From: Goodfellowiella coeruleoviolacea
GTDB taxonomy: Bacteria; Actinomycetota; Actinomycetes; Mycobacteriales; Pseudonocardiaceae
NCBI RefSeq assembly: GCF_024171785.1
Contig: NZ_JAMTCK010000011.1
Coordinates: forward strand, 189,896-253,895
DNA: 64,000 nucleotides
Direction of reading: 5' to 3'
Numbering within the stretch: position 1 is the stretch's first letter; each line of letters starts with the position of its first letter. The notes under the pieces were generated by a model that saw nothing but the letters and a program-made list of their open reading frames with translations, did not search any database and was not told the origin of the DNA. The translations under genes were made by a program, and so were the position numbers. Of the stretch, positions 23,922 through 31,997 are shown piece by piece.

Positions 23922-25017
23922 CCCCCGCCAGAACAGCGATCCGGGATCGGGGGACCCCGCCGGGCAGCCCGCCCAGCACCCCGCCCACGGCCAGGCGACC
24001 GGAGGCGAGGACCAAGGCAAACTCGAGGCGGCGCGGATGATGCTGGCCGGGCTCGGCCTGACCCCGACCGACCTGCTTCACCCCGCCACACCACGCCGCA
24101 CGGCGCCCACGTTCGCCGAGTTCATCCCGATCGTCGAGCAGGCCGTCTCACCCGGCAGCCGACGCGTCTACGGCACCTACTGGAACAAGATCCTCCACGC
24201 GTGGGGTGAGCGGCGCCTGGACGAGATCAAACCCAGCGAGATCCAGGCCTTGTGCGGGCAGATCAAAGCCGGGGTCGTCGTGCGCGCCAACGCCCGCGGC
24301 GGCCGCGGCGCGGTCGAGCACACGATCGCGGCCTTGCGGTGCCTGTACCGGCACGCCGTGGCCGACGAACTCATCGACGCCGACAGGGATCCCTCGCGGA
24401 AGGTGGACAAGCCGCGCCGGTTGGCCTCCACCCGCCGTGCCCTGCCCGACGATCGGGTCGAGCAGATCCTGCGGACCGCCTCCACCACGGGCAACGACCC
24501 GGCGCTGGACGCGTTGATCCTGCGGCTGCACGTGGAGACGGCGTGCCGGCGGGGCGGGGCCCTGGCCCTGCGCCCGCAGGACCTGGACGCCGAGCAGTGT
24601 CTGGTGCGGTTGCGGGAGAAGGGCGAGACGACCCGGTGGCAGCCGGTCTCGCCCACGCTGATGGAGCACCTGCTCGCGCACGCCCAGCAGCGCGGTGACG
24701 GCGACCGGGCCGGGCAGTTGCTGCGGTACGCCTGGGGGGACCCGATCACCACGCGCCGCTACGACCACCTGTGGGCGCGGCTGGGCAGGGCGTTGCCGTG
24801 GGTGCGGACCCAGCAGATCAGCACGCACTGGCTGCGGCACACCACGTTGACCTGGGTGGAGCGCCAGTTCGGGTTCGCGGTGGCCAAGGCCTACGCCGGG
24901 CACACCGGCACCAGCGCCGGCGGCCCGACCGGCCTCTACGTCCGGGCCACCCTCGCCGAAGTCACCGCGGCACTGGCCGCACTCACCGGCGAACTACACC
25001 CACTCGCGCCCCGGTAG
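23902..25017 (+). CDS. Tyrosine-type integrase
   Basis: The 371-residue protein has a disordered proline-rich N-terminus, a core-binding domain (RVYGTYWNKILHAWGERRLD, about residues 90-110) and a catalytic domain. The catalytic residues are visible: Arg in HVETACRRGGALALRPQDLD (about 217), His-x-x-Arg in STHWLRHTTLTWVE (about 312), the second His in AYAGHTGT (about 335) and the Tyr in TGLYVRATL (about 347). GTG 23902 follows GGGAGG and overlaps the AbrB-like gene. It lies 0.6 kb from tRNA-Leu, a usual integration target for such elements, but I did not find a repeated tRNA 3' end (att site) further right. The downstream gene region is decayed. Confidence 0.87.
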   Translation: MSTPRPDPRQNSDPGSGDPAGQPAQHPAHGQATGGEDQGKLEAARMMLAGLGLTPTDLLHPATPRRTAPTFAEFIPIVEQAVSPGSRRVYGTYWNKILHAWGERRLDEIKPSEIQALCGQIKAGVVVRANARGGRGAVEHTIAALRCLYRHAVADELIDADRDPSRKVDKPRRLASTRRALPDDRVEQILRTASTTGNDPALDALILRLHVETACRRGGALALRPQDLDAEQCLVRLREKGETTRWQPVSPTLMEHLLAHAQQRGDGDRAGQLLRYAWGDPITTRRYDHLWARLGRALPWVRTQQISTHWLRHTTLTWVERQFGFAVAKAYAGHTGTSAGGPTGLYVRATLAEVTAALAALTGELHPLAPR

Positions 25018-25068
25018 TGACCTACCGGCAGCGCCAGCGGGCGGCAGGCCGACCTCACTCATGCCGGC

Positions 25069-26259
25069 ATGCCGCCCGCGGCTCTGCCGCCTGACCGTTT
25101 CCGTTCCGACTTTCTCCCTGTGGCGGTCCTGTCCGCCAGATCCGGAGTCCTTGTCGTGTTGTTTTTAGTTCTCACTGGCAGCATCGCGATCATCGTCTTG
25201 CTTGCCGTCCTCCTGGTCCCCCGGGCTCGCCGTGCTCGAATCAGCGGCACGCCCGCCCTCCCGGCGCCAGAAGCCATCACCGCCGGCCCTGCCGACGACA
25301 GCCCCACCACCGCGGCAGACTCGTGCCACGACGAGCCTGCCGAGGGGCCGGCAGCACCGGACGCATCCCAGCCTGCCGAGCAATCCATGCCGGCCGACAC
25401 TGGCACCGCGCCCGCGGCCGATCAGGCTGTGCCGGCTCGATCCGCTCAGGACCTAGCCGGCAATGCCCTGCCGGTTTCTGCCGAACTCAGTGAGGGTGCC
25501 GGCACGCCGGCACCTCGTGGCACCGCACCTGTACCGGCACACGCGGGTGAGACGTTGCCGGCAGGTGTCCTGCCTGCCGGCGACACCACCGGCGACGCCG
25601 CAACCTTGCCGGGCCCGGTCACCGCGCCGGCAGGTGCCGGCCTGCCGCAGCCCGAGTGCCGGCATGATCACTCCGGCACGGCACAGAGTGCGGTGAGTGT
25701 GCCGTCGTTTCGAAAGATCCTCCGGGTTGCCGTGCTCGCGGTGCTGGTGGCGGCCGTGGTCGCGTCGTTGGTCAACTTCGAGCACGCCCGAGACGTGGCC
25801 GGCCGCAACGGCGAGGACTGGCGGCAATGGCTCTACCCCCTGGCCTCCGACGGGCTGATCCTGTCCGCCTCCCTGGTCATGCTGGTCCGCCGCCTTCTCA
25901 GCCTCTCCAGTGGAATACTGGCGTGGAACGCGTTCGGCGCCGGCATCGCCGCCTCCGCCGACACCAACGTCGCCCACGCCAACCACCAGGGCGGGGACGC
26001 CGTGGTGCTGGCCGAGCGGGTGGTGGTCTCCGCCTGGCCCACGCTGGCCTGCTGGTCGCCCACGAGATGCTCATGCAACTGGTCGCGCACTTCGCCGGCG
26101 AGAAGATCCGCCACGCCGCCGACACCACCACGACCGTTCCTGCCGTGCCGGCACCTCCCGCCCTTTCTGGCACGCCGGGACAGCACGCCCCCTACCCGAA
26201 ACACCGCAACTGTGGTGTCTGTGGCCGTTGTGGTGTCAGGGCTCTCCTGGGCAGGGTGA
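25069..26259 (+). pseudogene. Frameshifted DUF2637-type membrane protein gene
   Basis: The frame opens with a strongly hydrophobic segment (residues about 28-52), continues through 150 residues of Ala/Pro-rich linker and then enters a DUF2637-like membrane domain: RVAVLAVLVAAVVASLVNFE, WLYPLASDGLILSASLVML and AFGAGIAASADTNVAHANH. After AWPTLA (about 26049) the expected LLVAHEMLMQLVAHFAGEKI continues in another frame. The sequence GCCTGCTGG in place of GCCCTGCTGG means one C is missing. DUF2637 proteins are typical of actinomycete mobile elements, which fits the neighbouring integrase. An assembly homopolymer error cannot be excluded, but the DNA just downstream is also decayed. Confidence 0.7.
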
Positions 26260-26329
26260 CCAGGCTCGGTTCTGATGGCTTCGAGTTGGATGCGACCCCA
26301 CCGCTCGGACGCCACAGCCGACCGTCCGC

Positions 26330-26452
26330 CGACTCGTGCACGTCCGGGGCGTCACCGCGGCAATGGCCTCGGCGGCGGCCTTGGGCGCGGCCCGCGGCGA
26401 GGTGTTCAACATCGGCGGTGCTCGGCCGGTGCCCCTGCGGACGATGGCCTGA
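26330..26452 (+). pseudogene. NAD-dependent epimerase/dehydratase, C-terminal fragment
   Basis: Forty codons ending in TGA read RLVHVRGVTAAMASAAALG then ARGEVFNIGGARPVPLR. The VHVRDV-like start and the GEVFNIGGGRPV-like block are characteristic of sugar-nucleotide epimerases of the extended SDR family. No upstream part of such a gene is present and the preceding bases belong to the DUF2637 pseudogene, so this is a stranded fragment. Confidence 0.6.
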
Positions 26453-26547
26453 GGAAAGGCACGGCGCACTACCATGCCCGATGCGGGCGCGACACGCGCC
26501 CCGGAGTTGGTCAAGCGCGCGTCCAGCGCCCCGGAACCGAACCCGTC

Positions 26548-26869
26548 GACAGCCTGATCCACCACTCCGACCGAGGAGCGCGACATATCGATTCGCTATG
26601 CCGGGCGACTGCAGGAGGCAGGTGCGGAAAACACGGTCGGCACAACCGGCGACTCCTATGACAATTCCTTTACCGAATCCGTTATAGGACTACACAAAAG
26701 CGGAGTTGTTCGAAAGAAAGGGATTCAGAAGACAAACATTGAGTTGGAACTCGCTACACCGGATTGGACCGACTGGCGCAACCGCCGTCGACTGCGTAGT
26801 GCCATCGGAAACATCCCGCCCCTGAATATGAGACCTGCCACCACACCTAGAACGAGTCGGTTACGGTAG
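26548..26869 (+). mobile_element. IS3-family transposase remnant (3' part of orfB)
   Basis: The region encodes the end of an IS3-type DDE transposase in two frames. SLIHHSDRGARH (26553-26588) carries the second catalytic Asp. IRYAGRLQEAGAENTVGTTG, then DSYDNSFTESVIGLHKSG carries the catalytic Glu, followed by TDWRNRRRLRSAIGNIPP, ending at the TAG 26867-26869. The frame changes near 26588, where about two bases are missing. The 5' two-thirds of the element and the terminal inverted repeats are not recognisable. It is a decayed insertion within the island. Confidence 0.8.
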
Positions 26870-26996
26870 ACGAGGCGCTATCAACGTAGCCTCTATGCGT
26901 CTCGGCGCGGCCAAAACCTCCCCACCACACCGGCATCAACAAAGTTCTGCCCCTGCAACAGCTAACACCCAAACCGATTGCTCATTTCCACAATAA
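26870..26996. other. AT-richer non-coding stretch
   Basis: I see no gene, hairpin or repeat here. Base composition falls well below that of the chromosome on both sides from about 26.6 kb to 28.9 kb, as expected for acquired DNA. Confidence 0.4.
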
Positions 26997-27503
26997 TTAC
27001 TCTCGATATTGCGCGTAGGCATCCAGGAGCGCACGCGCCTTCTTCTTTTCTCTCATCAGAGCCTGATTATTCATCAGTTCCGGGTACTTACCAACAAGAA
27101 CATCGATTACTTCTACAAGAATCCGCGATGAGTCCGACACAAAGTCACCAAACGGAATCCTTAGCGAGCACCCAAAGCCCTCAAAGTCGATCAGGACAGA
27201 ATTTCCCTTCCTAACAAAATCCACCTCGACAACCCCCTCTGAAGCCGAATAGTGATATTTCTTCTCTTTCAGCAAGGTGCGAGCCGCCACACACAAGGAG
27301 TCAGCATAGTCAAGAACAGGACCCCTCCAGGAGATCTGCTGTACCCCGTACCCGAAATAAATTCGCGCCCAGAAGAGGTCGAAGGTGAGATCAAAAAGGT
27401 CAGCCTTCGCCATCTTTCCCACCCAACGACGATGCCCATCCCGCGCATCAGGACCCTCGATGTCAAGCACAAAATCGATCCACATGCCAGTCTTTCGCTT
27501 CAC
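26997..27503 (-). CDS. Unrecognised 168-aa protein, candidate immunity protein of the orphan toxin cassette
   Basis: I do not recognise this family. The protein is soluble, mixed alpha/beta, with a C-terminal helical region rich in Lys and Arg (MREKKKARALLDAYAQYR) and no signal peptide. The start is GTG 27503 after GGGAGGAAGCG. The GTG overlaps the TGA of the restored reading frame of the upstream toxin tip (GTGA), the same arrangement as in the second cassette, so a toxin-immunity pair is the natural reading. Its codon use is AT-richer than the chromosome. The frame is intact although the toxin in front is frameshifted. Confidence 0.6.
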   Translation of the reverse strand: MKRKTGMWIDFVLDIEGPDARDGHRRWVGKMAKADLFDLTFDLFWARIYFGYGVQQISWRGPVLDYADSLCVAARTLLKEKKYHYSASEGVVEVDFVRKGNSVLIDFEGFGCSLRIPFGDFVSDSSRILVEVIDVLVGKYPELMNNQALMREKKKARALLDAYAQYRE

Positions 27504-28106
27504 CGCTTCCTCCCTCGAACCGAAAAGGCCGTGCGAGCTCGACCATCTTTCACCACCGCCCGGACTGCTGTTACCCTTCGCCCTCTCGCATCCCTTCCCA
27601 CAGGCTTGCCGAAATCATACTCGTAAATCCTTCCTGGACGCCTCAGTGTTCGGACGCCCCTTCCCCTTGGTAACCGTAGTGCGGATCAGGCCAGCCACTT
27701 CTCGCACATTCGCAGAACGGAACCGAGCCTTCCCGGGTGTTCGAGCGTTGGCTCCGTGCCCTGCTAACACGTGCTTCAAGTCGATTGGGCAACTGCTAGC
27801 GTTGTGGACGACAAACGGGGTGTCGTTAGTGACGACGATGTAGGTGTGGATCTGACTGACCGTGAGGTTGTAGACCAACTGACCGGCGATCTGCCCAAGA
27901 TCACGGACCAGCCGGATCGAGGCAGTTCTCCCGCCGGGCAGGAGGACACGGTCGCCGATGCCGATGTTCTCGGCATCGGTCCAGCCTCTGCCGTCGATCC
28001 AAACAGGATGGTTAGCCCTAGCGGTGATCGGCTCGTCAGCACTTTCAACCCAGAGCTTGACCAGATGCTTGGTACCGAGGCCGCCGCCTAACTCCTCATC
28101 ACCCAA
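27500..28106 (-). pseudogene. Orphan HINT-linked toxin tip, frameshifted
   Basis: Reading from 28082 the product starts inside a HINT (Hedgehog/intein) domain: KHLVKLWVESADEPI, NHPVWIDGRGWTDAENIG and the terminal NDTPFVVHNAS that marks the end of pretoxin HINT domains. The variable tip follows (DLKHVLAGHGANARTPGKAR, then GLIRTTVTKGKGRPNTEASR). It hits a TGA at 27615-27617. In the next frame YEYDFGKPVGRDARGRRVTA and VRAVVKDGRARTAF continue to a TGA at 27500-27502 that overlaps the downstream gene start. The break near 27630 is therefore a one-base frameshift. The KHVLAGHG motif and basic strands suggest an RNase-type (EndoU/BECR-like) tip; that is inference. There is no Rhs core in front. Confidence 0.7.
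27862..28082 (-). repeat. HINT segment, copy A (221-bp direct repeat)
   Basis: This segment aligns without gaps to 28935-29155 with four mismatches by my count. It encodes the second half of the HINT domain in front of the orphan toxin tip. Similarity continues more weakly for about 30 bases to the left. Confidence 0.9.
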
Positions 28107-28274
28107 CTTGGCCTCACGCCCGACGACCTGCTGTGGGCGCCAGTCGACAGCCGACTACCTGCCCCACGTCATATCGACGCAGCCTGGCCCTGGCGTGTCT
28201 GGCGCACCTACGGCACCTACTGGACCCGCACCCTCACCGATCGCCGTATCCATGAGTTTTTCAAGGTCGAATGA
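28095..28274 (+). pseudogene. Integrase N-terminal remnant
   Basis: Fifty-nine plus-strand codons ending in TGA read LITQLGLTPDDLLWAPVDSR then VWRTYGTYWTRTLTDRRIHE. These resemble LAGLGLTPTDLLHPA and RVYGTYWNKILHAWGERRLD of the intact integrase at 23902-25017, with a shortened linker in between. It is a fragment of a second, related integrase, wedged between the two toxin cassettes. It has no start codon context and no catalytic domain. Confidence 0.65.
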
Positions 28275-28328
28275 ATCGACACCTTAGCTAAATCAGGGAA
28301 AACAAGGATCAAACCTGAATATTTTCCA

Positions 28329-28595
28329 TCAATCAGGATCTTCAGCGAAAGCCCACTCATCTGTTGGCGACTCTCGATACGCGTACCAGCCTTCCGGAAT
28401 TGACAGAGCGCCTTTAAGCGTTGGGTCAAGCTCCAGCAAATGATTAATACCAACCAGCCGACCATCTTCAACCCTGGTTGAAACATCCGCCATAAATTGC
28501 CAATCCCCATCTCTATCGTGATAAACTCGCACAACGGGTGCACCCTCTAGAACATGATACGTTGTAAATGCGCCAACTTCTTCCCGTTCACTCAC
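28329..28595 (-). CDS. Small 88-aa protein, candidate immunity protein of the HNH toxin cassette
   Basis: The protein reads HVLEGAPVVRVYHDRDGDWQ near its start and IPEGWYAYRESPTDEWAF at its end. This pattern (HVL-x-G-PV... H-D-x-DGDWQF ... P-x-GW-x-A-x-R) is one I associate with small actinobacterial and proteobacterial proteins often beside toxins, but I cannot name the family. The GTG start overlaps the TGA of the full-length HNH toxin frame (28592-28594), i.e. GTGA coupling. GGGAGAAAG serves as ribosome site. The frame is intact while the toxin in front is mutated. Confidence 0.62.
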   Translation of the reverse strand: MSEREEVGAFTTYHVLEGAPVVRVYHDRDGDWQFMADVSTRVEDGRLVGINHLLELDPTLKGALSIPEGWYAYRESPTDEWAFAEDPD

Positions 28596-30470
28596 TTGTT
28601 ACTCTTTCTCCCATTGCATCGCCCACACAGTGCCTGACCATTACATTCCAGCTAACCATAGCCGCCTTTAGACTTTGGCGTTTTGTCATCAATTGCAATC
28701 TCTCGGCAATTATGTTTTGACCCCTTAGTTGGACGCTTTGGTGTCACTAGCGTGACTTTACATTCCTCACATCTAGCACGACCGCCGTACTTCTCCTTAT
28801 TTTTCGCGATAACCTCCTTCTTTCCCGCCTGTGTAAACTTAGACCCCGGTTTACGACCATGCAGACAATTCGCATTATGGACGACGATAGGGGTACCGCC
28901 AGTGACCACAGTGTAGGTGTGGAACCGGCTGACGGTGAGGTTGTAGACCAACTGACCGGCGATCTGCCCAAGATCACGGACCGGCCGGATCGAGGCAGTT
29001 CTCCCGCCGGGCAGGAGGACACGGTCGCCGATGCCGATGTTCTCGGCATCGGTCCAGCCTCTGCCGTCGATCCAGACGGGATGGTTAGCCGTAGCGGTGA
29101 TCGGCTCGTCAGCACTTTCAACCCAGAGCTTGACCAGATGCTTGGTACCGAGGCCACGACGTTTCCCAGGCTCTTCAACCATCTCCAGCGGCCGTCGAGG
29201 TCACTGCAGTTGACCGGGTCGCCTGCGCAGTAGTCATACAGCGTGGCTCCGCCACCTGGCTCTGGATCGGGTTGCCAGAAGCGGCCAGTGCCAGGGTGGT
29301 ACAGGCGCGCTCCCATGAGCAGCACGCCACCCAGTGCCTCTGCTGACCGTTGTTTGCCACCCAGCCAGCCGTATCGGGCGGTGGCCGCGGCGGGGGTGTC
29401 GGTGGAGGGGAGGCCGAACTCATCCGAGTCGAGCACGGTGACGGTGTCGATCTGCCCGCCGGTCACACCAACAGTGGCCACCACATCGCCGTGCAGGTTG
29501 GTCAACTGCAGGGTGATGTTTCCGGCCAACCCGGTGGTGACGGCGAGGTCACCTTCGGGCGAGGACACATTGCGGGTGATGTTGTTGTTCTGGGTGATGT
29601 CCTCGGCGATCCACCGGGGTTCGTCGGAGTCGTCGCCGTAGTGGTTGACCTTGGTGACCGCGTTGGCCCGCTGGTCGTTCACCAGCTTCTCGCTGACAAA
29701 CGAGCGCTGCCGCAACGCCGGGTCCAGCGTCCACGTCATCCGTGCGTCCGCGGTCTGCTGGGACCGCACCAGGTCGTTGACGTAGAAGGCGTTGGTCACT
29801 CCACCCGGGGTGGTGGTGATCCGGCCGTACGCGTCGTAGGTACAGCCCTCGTCGATCAACCGGTCAGCCGAGTCGTAGCTGTGCGTTTCCGCTAAGGCAG
29901 GCTCCGCATCCGCCGGGCACTCTCCGGCTGTCCGGCCAGAGCGGCTGGCCTTCTCGGTTCGGTTGGTGCGCTGGTCGTCGAAGGCATGGGTGCGCACGGT
30001 GCACAGCCCGGAGGCCGCGGACACGTCCTGGGTGCGGGTCAACCGTCCAATCTGGTCGTAGGAGAACCTCTTGGTCGATCCCGGACTGGAGTGTTGGACC
30101 CCATTGGCCGTGCACGTTCTCCACCACGGCACTGGCGGCGATCAGGGTGTTGTCCGATGCCTTGGTGTACGAGCGCAGCACCGGCACACCGGCCGGGTCG
30201 AGCTGCTGGGACATCCGCACCCCGCCGGGCAGGTCCAAGGCCACGACCTGTCCGTCAGGGCCGTAGCTGGCCGAGATGGTGCCGGCCACGCTGTCGGTGA
30301 CGGAGGTGAGGAACCCGCGCGGTTCGATGGTGCGGTCGTAGGTGAACCGTTGGGTGGTACCGAGGGAGTCGCTGATCTTGGCTGGCTTGCCGAACTGGTC
30401 GAACTCGGTGGCCACCCAGGCGCCGTCGGCGTCGGTGTACTTGGCCAGCCGGCCGAGACGGTATGGCGAC
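28592..30470 (-). pseudogene. Decayed Rhs gene with HINT-HNH nuclease toxin tip
   Basis: The 5' part carries YD-type repeats (RFTYDRTIE, RFSYDQIGRLT, HSYDSADRLI, CTYDAYGRI) and the Rhs-associated core (YGWLGGKQRSAEAL, MGARLYHPGTGRFWQPDPE, DPVNCSDLDGRW). Then the second half of a HINT domain (KHLVKLWVE ... TPIVVHNAN) and an HNH-type tip (RCEEC, EIAIDDKTPKSKGGYG, LCGRCNGRKSNK) follow. Lesions: the N-terminal bulk is missing; a CCCC run at 30099-30102 has one base too many; the core and HINT are joined out of frame near 29170 with the HINT front half deleted; the HNH His is Asp (28685-28687); a TAG interrupts the tip at 28652-28654. It is non-functional as read. Confidence 0.85.
28935..29155 (-). 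repeat. HINT segment, copy B (221-bp direct repeat)
   Basis: This is the partner of 27862-28082, in the same orientation, about 1.07 kb apart. It links the Rhs core to the HNH toxin tip. The two copies differ at four positions by my count. Confidence 0.9.
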
Positions 30471-30483
30471 CGGACTGTCCGCC

Positions 30484-30693
30484 TGCAACGAGTTCCTGTT
30501 CGCGGTGGCGTTCGTGCGGAGCGGTCGCCGGGTGCCGGTGCCGGTGTCCACCGCGATGTTCTCCTTCCAGCAGGGGTTCAGCCAGGACTACCCGTTGGTC
30601 AGCGCGGCCGGCCTGATCATGCTGCTGCCGATGGTGTTCCTGTTCCTGCAGCGGCGGTTCATCGACGGCGTCGCCGTGTCCGGTCTCGACGGC
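30484..30693 (+). pseudogene. Carbohydrate ABC transporter permease, C-terminal fragment
   Basis: Seventy codons read CNEFLFAVAFVRSGRRVPVP, then TAMFSFQQGFSQDYPLVSAA, then LIMLLPMVFLFLQRRFIDGV and end SGLDG. This is the last part of a MalG-type (CUT1) sugar permease, including the final transmembrane helix and the usual terminal G-x-K-G-like motif. The natural stop is missing; the frame runs on for 35 unrelated codons. Its left end abuts the Rhs remnant, so the rest of the permease gene was lost at this junction. Confidence 0.72.
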
Positions 30694-30797
30694 ACGACTC
30701 GGCAGCCCCCTGTCGATCCACAGCGGACTTCTGTTCTCCGGTCGGGGAAAGCGGTTTTTTCCTTATCCTCCAAGGGTTTCTTGGTTATCGTGGGGGC

Positions 30798-31997
30798 GTG
30801 ACCGAGATCGCGCCGCAGGTGCCCCTCTTCTTCCATCGAGACGGCCTGCTACCTGCGGCCGCGCTGGCCGCCGCTCGGGACGAGCCGGGGCTGCGGCGCA
30901 CGGTGTCGCCGTTCGGGCAGCCCATCTGGGTCGTCGCGCGGTACGAGGACGCCAGGACTGTGCTGGGCGACCCGGAGTTGTTCTCCAACGACTCCGCGCC
31001 GCCGATGCCCTCGGCCGACGACGACCCGGCCGCGGTGGACGAGCGGCGGGTCGGTTCTCTGCTGCTGAGCGATCCACCGGAGCACACGCGGTTGCGGCGG
31101 ATGCTCGCGGCGGAGTTCACCGCCCGGCGGATCGCCCGCCTGGAGCCGCGCATCGCCGAGATCACCGCGCGGTGCCTCGACGCGCTGGAGGCCCGCGGAC
31201 CCGGTGCCGACCTGGTCGCCGAGCTGGCGGATCCCCTGGCCACCCTGGTGATCTGCGAGCTGCTCGGCGTGCCGCACGGGGACCTCGACGAGTTCCAGAG
31301 CGTCGTGCGGGCCAGCGTGGACACCACGAAGTGGCGCGCCGACCGGGACGTGGCCGAGGGGAAGCTGCGGGAGTACTTCGGTGGACTGGCCGCGCGCAAG
31401 CGGACCGCGCCCGGCGACGACCTGCTCAGCACGCTCATCCGCGAGCACGGCGACGAACTGTCCGACGGCGAGTTGACGGGCGTGTGCTCCCTGCTGCTCG
31501 CGGCGGGGTACGAAACCTCGTCGAGTTCGCTCGCCATGGGCGCCCTCGTCCTGCTCACGCACCCCGCCCAGTTCGCGTCGCTGCGGGATGACCCGGAGCT
31601 GATCGACAACGCGGTCGAGGAACTCCTGCGGTACCTGTCCGTCGTGCACAGCGGGGTGGCACGCAAGGCAACGCGCGACACCGTGGTCGGCGGTCAGCCC
31701 GTCGCCGCGGGGGATCTGCTCGCGGTGTCGATCCCCGCGGCCAACCACGACCCGGCCGCCTTCGCCGACCCGCGCGCCCTGGACCTGACGCGCAGGGTGC
31801 GGGCACACCTGGCGTTCGGGCACGGGGTGCACCACTGCATCGGCGCACCGCTCGCGCGGCGCGAGATGACGACCGTGTTCCCCGCTCTGCTGCGGCGCTT
31901 CCCGAGCCTGGCGCTGGCCGTGGACCCGGCCGAGCTGCGCTACCGCGTCGCCACGGTGGCGCACGGCGTGCATGAGCTGCCGGTGACCTGGTCATAG
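30798..31997 (+). CDS. Cytochrome P450 (PKS tailoring candidate)
   Basis: The 399-residue protein is a soluble actinobacterial P450 (CYP107-like in length and motifs). The I-helix oxygen-binding motif is AGYETSSSS (about residues 238-246), the K-helix E-x-x-R is in VEELLRY (about 276) and the haem loop is [17 protein letters not shown] (about 340-356) with the axial Cys. GTG 30798 follows a GGGGG ribosome site; the frame open further upstream is shadow. Its last six bases overlap the last six of the terminal PKS gene in convergent orientation, so it belongs to the same cluster by position. It most likely hydroxylates or epoxidises the polyketide. Confidence 0.92.
   Translation: MTEIAPQVPLFFHRDGLLPAAALAAARDEPGLRRTVSPFGQPIWVVARYEDARTVLGDPELFSNDSAPPMPSADDDPAAVDERRVGSLLLSDPPEHTRLRRMLAAEFTARRIARLEPRIAEITARCLDALEARGPGADLVAELADPLATLVICELLGVPHGDLDEFQSVVRASVDTTKWRADRDVAEGKLREYFGGLAARKRTAPGDDLLSTLIREHGDELSDGELTGVCSLLLAAGYETSSSSLAMGALVLLTHPAQFASLRDDPELIDNAVEELLRYLSVVHSGVARKATRDTVVGGQPVAAGDLLAVSIPAANHDPAAFADPRALDLTRRVRAHLAFGHGVHHCIGAPLARREMTTVFPALLRRFPSLALAVDPAELRYRVATVAHGVHELPVTWS

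Noticed and set aside
27252-27626. Plus-strand open frames of 100-150 codons across the toxin cassettes
   Set aside because: They lie opposite the HINT and immunity reading frames, have no ribosome sites, and encode no recognisable protein.
29350-29895. Plus-strand 181-codon frame opposite the Rhs core
   Set aside because: It is the reverse complement of YD repeats and the Rhs core; Val/Gly-rich translation without family similarity.
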